Below are positions 34,232 to 43,626 of a stretch of DNA of 64,000 bases, piece after piece. A model generated the notes under the pieces. The model made no database searches. It saw only the letters and a list, made by a program, of their open reading frames with translations, and had not been told where the DNA came from. The stretch comes from Flavobacterium hydrocarbonoxydans (GTDB lineage: Bacteria > Bacteroidota > Bacteroidia > Flavobacteriales > Flavobacteriaceae): NCBI RefSeq assembly GCF_009789235.1, contig NZ_WSTB01000001.1, positions 186,001-250,000 on the forward strand, written 5' to 3'. The translations under genes were made by a program, and so were the position numbers. How positions within the stretch are numbered: the first letter of the stretch is position 1; each line of letters starts with the position of its first letter.

Positions 34232-35273
34232 AATACTTATCATTGAAGATAATGACAATATCAGAGAAAATGTTGTTGAAATACTTGAACTCTCCGGTTA
34301 TGAGGTTTTTGCCTCGGCTAATGGAAAAACAGGAGTGGAAACAGCCCTTAAAATGTTGCCTGATCTTATACTATGTGATATTATGATGCCTGAACTTGAT
34401 GGATATGGCGTTTTACATATTCTTCATAAACATCCTGAAACACAAGCAACACCTATTATATTTTTGACTGCCAAAGCGGAAAGAGCCGATATTCGTAAAG
34501 GAATGGAGCTTGGAGTTGATGATTATCTTACCAAGCCATTTGATGATATTGAACTCTTAAAGGCAGTAGAAGCCAGATTGAAGAAAAAAGAACTGCAACA
34601 ACTTTTTTATGGACAGAGTGCTGAAAACCTCAACGCAGTTATTTCTAAAGAAGACGGACTCGTAAAACTAAAAGAAATCATGCTTGATCGCAGTACGCGA
34701 CATTATAAAAAAAATCAATATATACATTACGAAGGTGATCATATAACCGGAATTTACTACATTATAAGTGGGAAAGTCAAAACCGTAAAACTTACTCAGG
34801 AAGGACGTGAACTTATCACCGGTGTTTATAAAGAAAATGATTATCTGGATATCAGTATGTTGTTTTCGAATGATACTTATAACGATACAACTATTGCACT
34901 CGAAGAAACCGTATTAAGCTTTTTGCCAACAGAACAGCTTGATAAACTACTTTTTCTGTATCCTGATGTAGGGACAAAATTCATTAAAATTCTCGCAAAT
35001 AATGTGAGAGAAAAAGAAGAACGATTACTACAGATTGCCTTTATGTCAGTACGAAAAAGAATTGCAAAAGACATTGTACAATTACTCCAACAGCATAGTA
35101 CTGACGGATGCAGTATTAAATTTTCCAGAGATGATCTTGCAGCATTTTCCGGAACTTCGCCTGAAACTGTAAGCCGTACCCTAAGTGATTTTAAGGAAGA
35201 AGGCTTAATTGAAAAAACAACGAGTACCATTCATGTACTTAATTTAGAAAAGCTTAGTAAAATAAGATACTAA
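34224..35273 (+). CDS. Response regulator with receiver and CRP/FNR-type output
   Basis: A 349-residue regulator. The receiver domain has the acidic pocket EDNDN, phospho-Asp in LCDIMMPELDG and Lys in LTKPFDD. A cyclic-nucleotide-like beta barrel (about residues 145-250, HYEGDHITGIYYIISGKVKT) comes next. The C-terminal winged HTH contains FSRDDLAAFSGTSPETVSRT. No N-terminal four-Cys cluster is seen, so it is not a classic Fe-S FNR; signalling probably comes through the PAS kinase. The ATG at 34224 overlaps the kinase stop; the longer ORF start lies inside the kinase. Candidate binder of the island's TGAT-N4-ATCA sites. Confidence 0.88.
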   Translation: MTKILIIEDNDNIRENVVEILELSGYEVFASANGKTGVETALKMLPDLILCDIMMPELDGYGVLHILHKHPETQATPIIFLTAKAERADIRKGMELGVDDYLTKPFDDIELLKAVEARLKKKELQQLFYGQSAENLNAVISKEDGLVKLKEIMLDRSTRHYKKNQYIHYEGDHITGIYYIISGKVKTVKLTQEGRELITGVYKENDYLDISMLFSNDTYNDTTIALEETVLSFLPTEQLDKLLFLYPDVGTKFIKILANNVREKEERLLQIAFMSVRKRIAKDIVQLLQQHSTDGCSIKFSRDDLAAFSGTSPETVSRTLSDFKEEGLIEKTTSTIHVLNLEKLSKIRY

Positions 35274-35283
35274 TTCTTTAATG

Positions 35284-35317
35284 TGATCAATATCAATTTA
35301 TCAAATGACTTTAATCA
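35284..35317. promoter_or_regulatory. Paired TGAT-N4-ATCA sites upstream of hsp20
   Basis: TGATCAATATCA (35284-35295) and TGACTTTAATCA (35306-35317) are spaced 22 bp centre to centre, two helical turns. They lie 75-108 bp before the hsp20 ATG. The same 22-bp spacing is found at 41254/41276 and 47590/47612. Confidence 0.6.
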
Positions 35318-35391
35318 TACAATGTCTTGATAATCTGCTGTAATTTTGGTTAAACAATTCAACAAATGTTTAATTTAAATTTTAGAATATC

Positions 35392-35841
35392 ATGACAACA
35401 CTAGCACCAACCAAGAAAAACGTTTCTCTATCAAACGTTTTTGATGATTTTTTTAATGATGATTTTCTGAACATGCCATCATTTTTTGCTTTTACAAATC
35501 AAAAAGGAGCTTTTATGCCCAATGTTAATGTTATTGAAAATACCGAAAATTTTGAAATTGAACTTACAGCGCCCGGGCTTGAGAATAAAGATTTCAAAGC
35601 AGAGGTTAAAAATGGAGTCTTAACTATCAGCGCAGAAAAAGAAGAAGAAATCAAAGAGGAAGACAAAAATTTTAGAAAAAGAGAATTCTCTTATAGCTCC
35701 TTCAGCCGTTCTTTCGTTTTACCAGATAATGTGACGGCTGATAAAATTGATGCTAATTATAAAAATGGCATTTTAAAGCTGACATTACCCAAAAAGAACA
35801 GCAGTCCTAAAACTCCTGCAAAACAAATTAAAATAGGATAA
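35392..35841 (+). CDS. Hsp20/alpha-crystallin small heat-shock protein
   Basis: A 149-residue small heat-shock protein that binds unfolding proteins without ATP. The N-terminal arm is Phe-rich (DDFFNDDFLNMPSFFAF). The alpha-crystallin domain (about 40-140) contains FEIELTAPGLENKDFKAEVK and ends with the conserved YKNGILKLTLPKK, the family signature region. Probably transcribed from a promoter under the two FNR-like boxes just upstream. Complete length. Confidence 0.93.
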   Translation: MTTLAPTKKNVSLSNVFDDFFNDDFLNMPSFFAFTNQKGAFMPNVNVIENTENFEIELTAPGLENKDFKAEVKNGVLTISAEKEEEIKEEDKNFRKREFSYSSFSRSFVLPDNVTADKIDANYKNGILKLTLPKKNSSPKTPAKQIKIG

Positions 35842-35939
35842 ACCAAAAAAATAAGATGTGCTTATAAAAGATATTTTGTGAGCACATTTTATTTCCTATT
35901 TTGATTAAATAATCAAAATCTGCCGTAATACTGAATAAC

Positions 35940-36770
35940 ATGAAAGTAATTAAGCACTCAGGACATGTTGTACCCTTCGATATTGAAAAATTAAAACTTT
36001 CTCTTCAAAAATCAGGAGCTGCTCCAGATATTATCAAAGAATCCCTTGTACAGATACAGAATCAAATGTATGAAGGCATAACCACCAAGCAAATATACAA
36101 GCTGGCATTTGCGATATTAAAAAAAGCATCAAACGCACATGCCGCACGATATAACCTACGCTACGCATTACAAATGCTTGGGCCGGCGGGCTTTTTCTTT
36201 GAAAAATTCATATCCAGAATTTATGCCGCCGAAGGTTATAAAACAAGGACAAATCTCACCTTGCAGGGAAAATGTGTATCGCATGAAGTAGATGTTGCAC
36301 TGAAAAAAGAGAATAAAGTCTGGATGGTCGAATGTAAATTCCACAGTAGCAGAGAAGGCGCTTCAGATGTAAAAGTGCCGATGTATATTCTTTCCCGGTT
36401 TAATGACCTCAAATCAAAGCACCATACTATTTTTAGCGGAAGCGAGAACATCGATTCCTGTATACTAGTAACTAACAACCGATTTACTAAAGATGCTGAG
36501 AATTTTGCCATTTGCAGCGGGATAACGCTTTTAAGCTGGGACTATCCTAAAAACAACAGCATCAAAAATAAAATAGATAAAGAAGGACTCTACCCTATTA
36601 CCTGCCTCACTACGCTTTCAATGGTTGAAAAAGAAAAATTGCTTATTTTGGATCAAATACTTGTAAAAGATCTTATTAATGATTCGAAAAGCCTTTATAA
36701 AATAGGAATTAGTGAAAACAGAATTCGAAATGTACTAAAAGAAGCTTCACAAATTTGTAAACTTATTTAA
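35940..36770 (+). CDS. ATP-cone and Mrr-like restriction endonuclease fusion
   Basis: A 276-residue protein. Residues 1-85 form an ATP-cone (VIKHSGHVVPFDIEKLKLSL; YEGITTKQIYKLAFAILKKA), the nucleotide-sensing domain of NrdR and ribonucleotide reductases. Residues about 90-180 hold a PD-(D/E)XK nuclease core of Mrr type: HEVDVALK, then WMVECKFH (E-x-K). The C terminus is helical. No methyltransferase is nearby, so a restriction-modification role is unlikely. The stop is 1 bp before the MBL gene ATG, indicating co-translation. A nucleotide-gated nuclease acting under stress is inferred. Confidence 0.8.
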   Translation: MKVIKHSGHVVPFDIEKLKLSLQKSGAAPDIIKESLVQIQNQMYEGITTKQIYKLAFAILKKASNAHAARYNLRYALQMLGPAGFFFEKFISRIYAAEGYKTRTNLTLQGKCVSHEVDVALKKENKVWMVECKFHSSREGASDVKVPMYILSRFNDLKSKHHTIFSGSENIDSCILVTNNRFTKDAENFAICSGITLLSWDYPKNNSIKNKIDKEGLYPITCLTTLSMVEKEKLLILDQILVKDLINDSKSLYKIGISENRIRNVLKEASQICKLI

Positions 36771-36771
36771 A

Positions 36772-38127
36772 ATGAAAGTAAAATTTATTGGAGGCGCCGG
36801 AACTGTAACAGGCTCAAAGACACTCATAGAAAGTAATGGCATTAGAATATTGATTGATTGTGGACTTTTTCAAGGCCTTAAAGCTCTTAGGCAACTTAAC
36901 TGGAAGCCCTTACCGGTTTTGCCTTCTACAATAGATTATGTGCTTCTTACCCACGGTCACCTGGATCATTGCGGATGGCTTCCAAGACTCGTTGCACAGG
37001 GATTCACAGGTAAAATATACTGCACCTCTCCTACTAGATAGGTGGCTAAACTTGTTCTTTTAGACAGTGCTAAAATTCAGGAAGAAGAAGCCAACAAAGC
37101 CAACAAAGAACATTATTCTAAACATGAAAAGGCTGAACCACTCTATACTTTGGAGCAAGCTGAAGCTGTTCTTCCCTATTTTAAAATCGTACAACCAGAT
37201 ATTTCAACAGACATTGCTGCTGATATTACTGCTACATATACTGGTGCAGGACATATTATTGGTGCCTGCACTATTACACTAATACTTGAAGGCAAAACTT
37301 TGGTTTTTTCTGGAGATATTGGACGCGATGACGATGTCTTGATGTTTGCGCCAACAAAACCCATACTAGGAGATTATCTTTTTTTAGAAAGTACTTATGG
37401 TAACCGTATTCATCCGGATCTGGATGCAAAAAAAGAGCTTGAAAACTATATCAATACCACTATAGAACAAAAAGGAACTGTTATTATTCCAGGATTTGCC
37501 GTTGAAAGAGCACAATCCATAATGTATTTGATATGGCAACTTAAAACAGAGGGCAGAATTCCAAATGTTCCTTATATTCTGGATACACCGATGGGCGCCA
37601 GTGTCCTGGATGTTTTTTTACAGAATATGCAATGGCACAAACTCTCTGCCGATGACTGTCATGAAATGTGCAAAATGTTTAAAATAGTTTCTGAATATGA
37701 ACAGACTATGCGAATAGTTGAAGATCCTCAGCCGAAGGTAATCATTGCCGCAAGCGGAATGGCCACAGGAGGCCGCGTATTATCCTATTTCGAGCATTAT
37801 ATAGGCCTGGAGAAAGCTACTGTTGTAATGGTCGGCTATCAGGCAGAGGGCACTCGTGGAAGAAGGCTTCTTGAAGGTGCCGATGAAATTAAAATATACG
37901 GGCACTACTATAACGTCGAAGCTAAAATAGTCCAGATTGAAGGACTCTCTGCTCACGGCGATCAGCAAGATCTTGTAAACTGGCTTTCAGCTCTTAAAAA
38001 TGTTCCCAAATGTATTTACTTAGTACATGGAGAAAATCTTCCGGCAGATGAACTTCGAATTAAAATTCAGGATCGATATGGTTATAACTGCAGTGTTCCG
38101 CTTATAGGAAGCGAGGTAGAAATCTAG
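36772..38127 (+). pseudogene. MBL-fold/beta-CASP RNA-processing exonuclease, interrupted by one in-frame TAG
   Basis: A metallo-beta-lactamase/beta-CASP hydrolase, about 452 codons. The zinc motif HGHLDH is in the first part, and later motifs are FSGDIGRD, SGMATGGR and GLSAHGD in the second. A TAG at 37039-37041 splits the frame after CTSPTR, followed at once by GTG GCT (VAKLVLLDSAKIQEEEANK). Homologues have an acidic residue here. No frameshift. Reinitiation at the adjacent GTG could give a second polypeptide, but the active site would then be split. It is coupled to the ATP-cone nuclease (1 bp gap). Confidence 0.85.
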
Positions 38128-38135
38128 AAGATTTT

Positions 38136-40628
38136 TTATTTCCTTCTAAAATATTTTGGAACCTCAAACCATAATACCGATACTGATCCTGCCAGTACAC
38201 ATACAAGGAGCTGAAAAACTGTAGGCATTTCAAAATTAAATAAAGAACGTAAAAAGGGTACTGCAAATAGCAGTATAACCAAAAGCACCGTAATGCCTAT
38301 TAAAAGAGAAACCATGAAATTTTTATATTGAAGTGTTACCCATAATGAATAATAAAAAGATCGGTTTACCAATGTGAGCACAACATTGGCCGCAATCAAA
38401 GTCAAAAAAACCATACTTCGCGTACTGTTTTCATTCCATTGATTGTATACTGACCACTGATATATACCTAGTACTCCTATAGTAATAACAACTCCCTGCA
38501 AAATACTTGTTATCAATTCTTTTGTCTTGAAAAAAGTAGAGGTCAATCCTCTTGGTCCTCTTTGCATGGTATCGGCTTCAGTAGGTTAATTCTCATAGAG
38601 TATTGAACAGGTTGGTCCCATAATAAGTTCGAGCAGAATTACATGCAGCGGACTGAAAATATTGGGATAAATCCATCCTAAAGCAAGCGGAATAAAAACG
38701 ATCAGAACTATAGGTATATGTATTGATATAATATATTGAATTGCCTTTTTCAGATTCGTATAAATTCTCCTTCCCATTGCTACGGCCTCTACCATTTTAG
38801 AAAGATCATCCTCTACCAGAATAAGTGAGGCAGCATCTTTTGCAATAGCCGTTCCTTTCTTTCCCATGGAAATGCCTATGTGAGCTGCCTTAAGAGAAGG
38901 TCCATCATTGACGCCATCTCCGATCATAGCTACAATTTGTCCACTTGCTTTGAGAGCCTTGACAATTCTTAGTTTGGCTTCGGGAAACATTCGGCAAAAC
39001 AAATTGATATCCATTACTTTACTTTGTAATTCTGCATTGTTTAGTTTCATAAGTTCATCACCTGTAATGGATTTTTCTAATCCCTTAAAACCGATTTGCT
39101 GAGCAATTGCGTTTGTTGTACGGGCATTATCTCCGGTAATAATCTTTACTCCTATTCCGGCTTGGTAAAAAGACTGCAGTACCTGCGAAATATTTTCCTT
39201 AGGTGGATCATAGAAAGCAACCAGACCTTTAAATACAAAAGGAATTTCCTGCTGTGTTTGAGGATACCTATTTCCTTCCAAAAGACCTTGGGCAACACCA
39301 AGAACCCTGTAGCCTTTTCCGGTTAGTTTATCCATAGCCAATAGTACGATTTCTTTTTCCTTAGTTGTAAGATGGCAAACTTCAAAAATTGCTTCAGGTG
39401 CTCCTTTTGCAGCAATAATTCGATTTCCTCCATCATCTTCAAAAATATGAGTCATCATGGGCGTCCTACCTGATAATGGATATTCATGGATCATTTTAAA
39501 GTTAGCTGTAAAATCGTTAGCTGTAAACTTTTTATAAGTAGTATGAAGAGCAATTTCCATCGGATCAAAAGGTATGGGTTCACTGGCCCACATCGCAGTT
39601 GTTATAAGATCCTCGGTTTCTTTTGATTCTCTAAAAGTGCTAACATCGGTCTCTAACCCTGATGGCAAATAAAGACCCGCTAACTCCATTTTATTCTGAG
39701 TTATGGTTCCCGTTTTATCTGTACAGATAATGGTGGCACTTCCCAGTGTTTCAACTGTTTTCATTTGTTTGACTACAATGCCCATTTTCATTAACCTGCG
39801 TGCTCCCAGTGCCATAAATGTTGTAAAAGCAACCGGTATCTCCTCTGGTAATATACTCATTGCTAAAGTAAGCGCTACCAAAAGGCTTCCCAGAATATTA
39901 CCCATTCTGGAATAATTGATAGCCCATACCAGAATAAAAACCAGAACTCCAACAAAAATCATCTTTTTTATAAAATTCCCAATCTGAAGTTCTAATGGTG
40001 TCTTTTCTTGGGAAATAGCTTCGAGACTGCTCCCTATTTTTCCTAATCTTGTTTGGTTTCCTATCTCTGTAACTTTAATAATTGCCAATCCACCGACGAT
40101 GGTAGTTCCCGAAAACACTTTATTATCTTCTTTTTCTTTATCTTTAAAAACACTCATCGACTCCCCGGTGAGTATCGATTCGTTTACTGAAAAATCATTT
40201 GAACTCATGATAACTCCGTCAGCAGGGACCAATCCCCCTTCCTCTACCATTACCAGGTCATTAACGACAATATCTTGTGTTTTAATATTTTGCTGTTTAC
40301 CCTCACGAATAACTTTGCACAAAGGCTGTGTAAATTCCTGTAATTTTGCCAAAGCATTTTGGCTTCTCTTTTCCTGATAAAGTGATATTGCCGCTATCAA
40401 TAAAATTGAAACAGTAAGAAACACTGCGTCGCTATATTGCCTATTGATAAAGTAAATTCCGGCAGCAACGAGTAATAAAAGAATCATTGGTTCTGCAAAG
40501 ATGCTTTTTAGAAAAGCTAAGAACCTGTTCTCTTTTTTGTAATTATACTTATTGATTCCATATTCTGCTCTAAAGTCAAGTACTTCTTCAATATTTAATC
40601 CCTGTAATTCTGGTTCCTTATTATTCAT
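38136..40628 (-). pseudogene. Cation-transporting P-type ATPase, interrupted by one in-frame TAA
   Basis: A type II-like P-type ATPase, about 830 codons. Domain order: actuator (SILTGESMSVF), transmembrane segment with LPEEIPV, phosphorylation site CTDKTGTIT, nucleotide-binding region, TGDNARTT and GDGVNDGPSLKAAHIG hinge, then C-terminal helices. The TAA at 38586-38588 comes right after ELIMGPTCSILYEN, before the last helices, which continue in frame from PTEADTMQRG to YFRRK. Homologues have Glu (GAA) here. As read it lacks the last three or so membrane segments. Start MNNKEPELQ at 40628. Convergent with the MBL gene. Likely a Ca2+ or similar pump. Confidence 0.85.
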
Positions 40629-40727
40629 AGCTTGTACATAAATTAGCATCGCCGTATAATATCTTAAAGATACAAAATAAGTTTTGCTTTAAACAGCGGC
40701 TTCAAGTATTGAAAAAGTATAGCTTTT

Positions 40728-41165
40728 TTATTCCAGACTAACCGATGGAAAGATATGCATTCGGACTTTTAAGGCCTTTAAAACCAAAGAATGTTCTTTA
40801 CAAATTGAGAAAATTTTCAATGTTTTGTTGATCATTTTACGTTCCTCAATAACGGCCATAGGTCTTAGTACAATATCGGTTATCTCTGAAAATTCATCTG
40901 ATAGTACTATAGACGCACGGGCGCTACTTTTGAATCTTTTAAATTTTAATCCTTTATTTCTGGCTGTGTTAAAAAATGCAGTCATATAGGAACTTTCTAC
41001 GGCGGCGAGAAATAGATGCTCTGCTGACCACGCATCTTCATCGAGATTTTTTAAACAGGAATAAGATGACACTTGGATATCATTATTAAAGATAACGGCA
41101 CTTACTTTTGCAGTTCCATTTAGCTGACATTCCAAATCTACCTGATATTCCTGTGAAGTTTTCAT
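40728..41165 (-). CDS. OsmC/Ohr family protein
   Basis: A 145-residue OsmC-like peroxiredoxin-type protein that detoxifies organic hydroperoxides in known relatives. The conserved text is DEDAWSAEHLFLAAVESSYMTAF and LKFKRFKSSA. The second catalytic Cys is retained in FSICKEHS near residue 120. The first family Cys (usually S-C in the LxxAxxSC block) is replaced by SSY, so peroxidase activity may be altered; this is an oddity. Transcribed divergently from a general-stress-like gene, with one FNR-like box pair between. Confidence 0.82.
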   Translation of the reverse strand: MKTSQEYQVDLECQLNGTAKVSAVIFNNDIQVSSYSCLKNLDEDAWSAEHLFLAAVESSYMTAFFNTARNKGLKFKRFKSSARASIVLSDEFSEITDIVLRPMAVIEERKMINKTLKIFSICKEHSLVLKALKVRMHIFPSVSLE

Positions 41166-41253
41166 AATTACTAAATTAGTTAGTTCTTCATTAGTAATAA
41201 ATGATATCCAACATATCTTTTATCTGGCACTAAATTAAAACTTAAAACAGAAG

Positions 41254-41287
41254 TGCTAAAAGTCATTATTATAAATGATTCAGATCA
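41254..41287. promoter_or_regulatory. FNR-like site pair between osmC and the stress membrane protein
   Basis: A strong palindrome TGATTCAGATCA (41276-41287) lies within the larger AAATGAT-TCAG-ATCATTT. A degenerate partner TGCTAAAAGTCA (41254-41265) is 22 bp upstream. It is shared by two divergent genes, 89-122 bp from the osmC start and about 125 bp from the other. Confidence 0.55.
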
Positions 41288-41412
41288 TTTTTATTCTTTA
41301 TTCTTTAATGCAATTTTACATACTAAAAGGAATTAACGGTAAATTTTAGATTTAAGAGTTGCACAAGTTTCTAATTTCTAAAAACCTAATAAATCTTATA
41401 CTAACTAAAAAA

Positions 41413-41949
41413 ATGACAGCCATGGAAAATCAACAATTATTCGTAGCACATTATAAATCACTGCAGCAAGCTGAGGATGCAATCAAAAAATTAAAAAAAA
41501 GTGGTTACGATATTACAAAACTTTCAATAATTGGTAAAGATTGCTATACGGAACAAAATGTTCTTGGATACTTTAATATTTACGATAAAATGGAAAAATG
41601 GAGTACTACCGGATTATTTGCCATAGGGCTCTGCGGGTTATTGTTTGGATTACTTTTTATTTTCAACCTCACTGCCAATCTTCCCTACTTTAGAATACCC
41701 ATCATATATGCCTGTGTCGCCGTACTTTTAGGAGCTACTTTGCCATTAATAGGTATGGGATTTTCAAAAGATAAAACCATAAAATATAAAACTGAAGTAA
41801 AAGCCCGTAAATATGTGCTGCTTGCTCAGGAAACAAATGCCAACATTGAAATTATGAGAACCACACTTAATACTCATATTCCTAAAGAAAATTCAATAGA
41901 GGAAAAAGAGAACCGCGCTCTATTAGAGAACGAAGCTTTTCACCTCTAA
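41413..41949 (+). CDS. General-stress-type membrane protein
   Basis: About 178 residues if started at MTAMENQQLF (41413), or three codons later. The N-terminal soluble domain (VAHYKSLQQAEDAIKKLKKS, then YDITKLSIIGKD) resembles the general stress protein 17M/YflT-like domain. Two transmembrane helices follow (about residues 70-115, GLFAIGLCGLLFGLLFIFNL). The C-terminal region is charged. The longer ORF start is unlikely, because its extra 18 residues overlap the promoter region. Divergent from osmC. A stress role is inferred from context. Confidence 0.7.
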   Translation: MTAMENQQLFVAHYKSLQQAEDAIKKLKKSGYDITKLSIIGKDCYTEQNVLGYFNIYDKMEKWSTTGLFAIGLCGLLFGLLFIFNLTANLPYFRIPIIYACVAVLLGATLPLIGMGFSKDKTIKYKTEVKARKYVLLAQETNANIEIMRTTLNTHIPKENSIEEKENRALLENEAFHL

Positions 41950-42000
41950 CAAATAAAACACTATAAACTCAAATTAGGCAACTATCTAAATGAAAATGAT

Positions 42001-42669
42001 ATGAAAACAAATGAAGAATTACAAAGAGATGTTCAAGACGCCATTAAATGGGAACCACAGCTGCATGCCGCAGAAATTGGAGTAACTGCAAAAGATGGTG
42101 TAGTAACCCTAATGGGAACTGTAGACGCCTATTATAAAAAAATTGAAGCTGAAAATGCCGCCAAAAATGTTGATGGCGTCAAAGCAGTTGTTGAAGAAAT
42201 TGAAATCAAATATTCCAGCAATACCAAGTCTGATGAAGATATTGCCAACGATGCCTTAAAGGCTCTGACAGATAACTGGAATGTACCTCAGGAAAAGATT
42301 CAGATTAAAGTTGAAAAAGGCTGGGTCACTCTTGAGGGGCAGGTAACCTGGAATTATCAAAAAGAAGCCGCCAATAAGTCCGTCGGCCATCTTACAGGTG
42401 TGAAAGGCGTAACAAACCGTATCAAAATAAAATCTGAAATACAGGATGAAATTGAGAAAAAAAATATTGTAAAAGCCTTAGAAAGCAACTGGACACTGCA
42501 CTCTGAGAACATATTCGTTAAAGTCGATGGTACAACCGTGACATTGACAGGAGCTGTTTCTTAGCTTTTTCAAAAAGATCTTGCAGAAAAAATAGTGTGG
42601 AAAACCCCGGGAATCTGGTGCGTCAATAATCAGCTTGTTGTGCAACATAAGTATGCCATATCAGAATAA
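42001..42669 (+). pseudogene. Triple-BON domain protein, interrupted by one in-frame TAG
   Basis: Three BON domains (periplasmic or membrane-binding, OsmY-like) are encoded in order: KWEPQLHAAEIGVTAKDGVV, then WNVPQEKIQIKVEKGWVTLE, then WTLHSENIFVKVDGTTVTLT. TAG at 42562-42564 replaces a Ser/Glu-type codon in the TGAVS-stop-LFQK context; the homologue at 46830 reads SGIVSSLFQK. The remaining 34 codons (KDLAEKIVWKTPGIWCVNNQ) follow in frame to TAA 42667-42669. No signal peptide is evident. The truncated product would lose the end of the third BON domain. Confidence 0.82.
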
Positions 42670-42795
42670 CTTTAAAAGGGAGATGAAATTCTCCCTTTTA
42701 TTACAGTTGTTAAAACGCGTATAGAGGTTTCATTTTAACAGTTTTTCCTGAAAATTACATTAAATAAAAAATCATAAAAACTAATTACAACCTTA

Positions 42796-43051
42796 ATGGC
42801 AATTATAGCAATCACAGCCCTAATTCTGATTAGTACAAAATCCAAAATCCAAAAAAAACTAACCCCTAAATAGCAGCACCATAGAACCAAGCTGGATCAT
42901 ATTAACATTTCTGAGCATCGTCATTTTAATTGTGATGATTTACATCTTTATACAAAACAATAAAGATCGCAACTAATATGAAAAAGATTTAAACACACTT
43001 TCAAATTTCCATGAAGAAGAATCTGAAGTAAATGACTTAGATAAATTTTGA
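42796..43051 (+). pseudogene. Small membrane protein remnant (frameshift plus in-frame TAA)
   Basis: A hydrophobic start (MAIIAITALILISTKSKIQK) is followed by a frame change and a helix, SWIILTFLSIVILIVMIYIF. After QNNKDRN comes TAA (42974-42976), and then 24 more in-frame codons (YEKDLNTLSNFHEEESEVND) end at 43051. The tail composition continues the same protein style, so TAA probably replaced GAA. Family unknown. It sits between the BON gene and a 159-residue membrane protein. Confidence 0.45.
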
Positions 43052-43078
43052 TTTTTTATACTGTAAATATTTAAAAAT

Positions 43079-43558
43079 ATGAAAACTACAATACTGTATG
43101 TTCTGTTTCTCATCACGACGGCTCTTACGCTAATAAATCGTTATACTTCTTTTTATATCAATAATTCAATACTTCATTTTATCATCCTTTTTATTGCAGC
43201 TTTGACTTTTGTATTTATTATCGGCCAGCTAGTTGGAAAATTAAAAAAGACAAAATCACAGTTACTGGTATTCATTATAGTTGGAGTTTTATGTTTTATT
43301 AAATCCTTCCTTACCTGGGGTGGTGACTGGAAAACACAAACAATTTTATACAAGAACTTGACGAATGATAATAAGAATATAGAGCTTCAAATGCGGGGGG
43401 ATCGCTTTTCATTCGGATATAAAAAACGCGTTGTAAACAGGTTAAAATTATTTCCCGGATTTGACTGGACTACTGATATTGATACCACGACAATCGATCA
43501 CAAACACTGGAAAAAAATGAATCTTTATGTTAATGAAATGAAGTTTGCTTCAAAATAA
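43079..43558 (+). CDS. Membrane protein of unknown function (159 aa)
   Basis: The N-terminal half has three hydrophobic segments (ILYVLFLITTALTLINRYTS; ILHFIILFIAALTFVFIIGQ; LLVFIIVGVLCFIKSFLTWG). The C-terminal half is soluble and basic (RGDRFSFGYKKRVVNRLKLF, then WTTDIDTTTIDHKHWKKMN). No recognised domain. It belongs to the island block between BON and UspA genes on the plus strand. Confidence 0.65.
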   Translation: MKTTILYVLFLITTALTLINRYTSFYINNSILHFIILFIAALTFVFIIGQLVGKLKKTKSQLLVFIIVGVLCFIKSFLTWGGDWKTQTILYKNLTNDNKNIELQMRGDRFSFGYKKRVVNRLKLFPGFDWTTDIDTTTIDHKHWKKMNLYVNEMKFASK

Positions 43559-43626
43559 TAATAAACTGAATTTGTCATTAATTAAAATAATTGGGCCTTC
43601 GGACCCGATCTAAAAATCTAGAAAGC

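Noticed and set aside
34224..35273. Classical oxygen-sensing FNR
   Set aside because: It lacks the N-terminal cysteine cluster for a 4Fe-4S centre and has a receiver domain instead.
35940..36770. Type II restriction-modification system
   Set aside because: There is no methyltransferase or specificity gene nearby and the N-terminal domain is an ATP-cone.
37067..37282. 71-aa ORF within the MBL gene
   Set aside because: It is an out-of-frame shadow; the conserved beta-CASP text is in the other frame.
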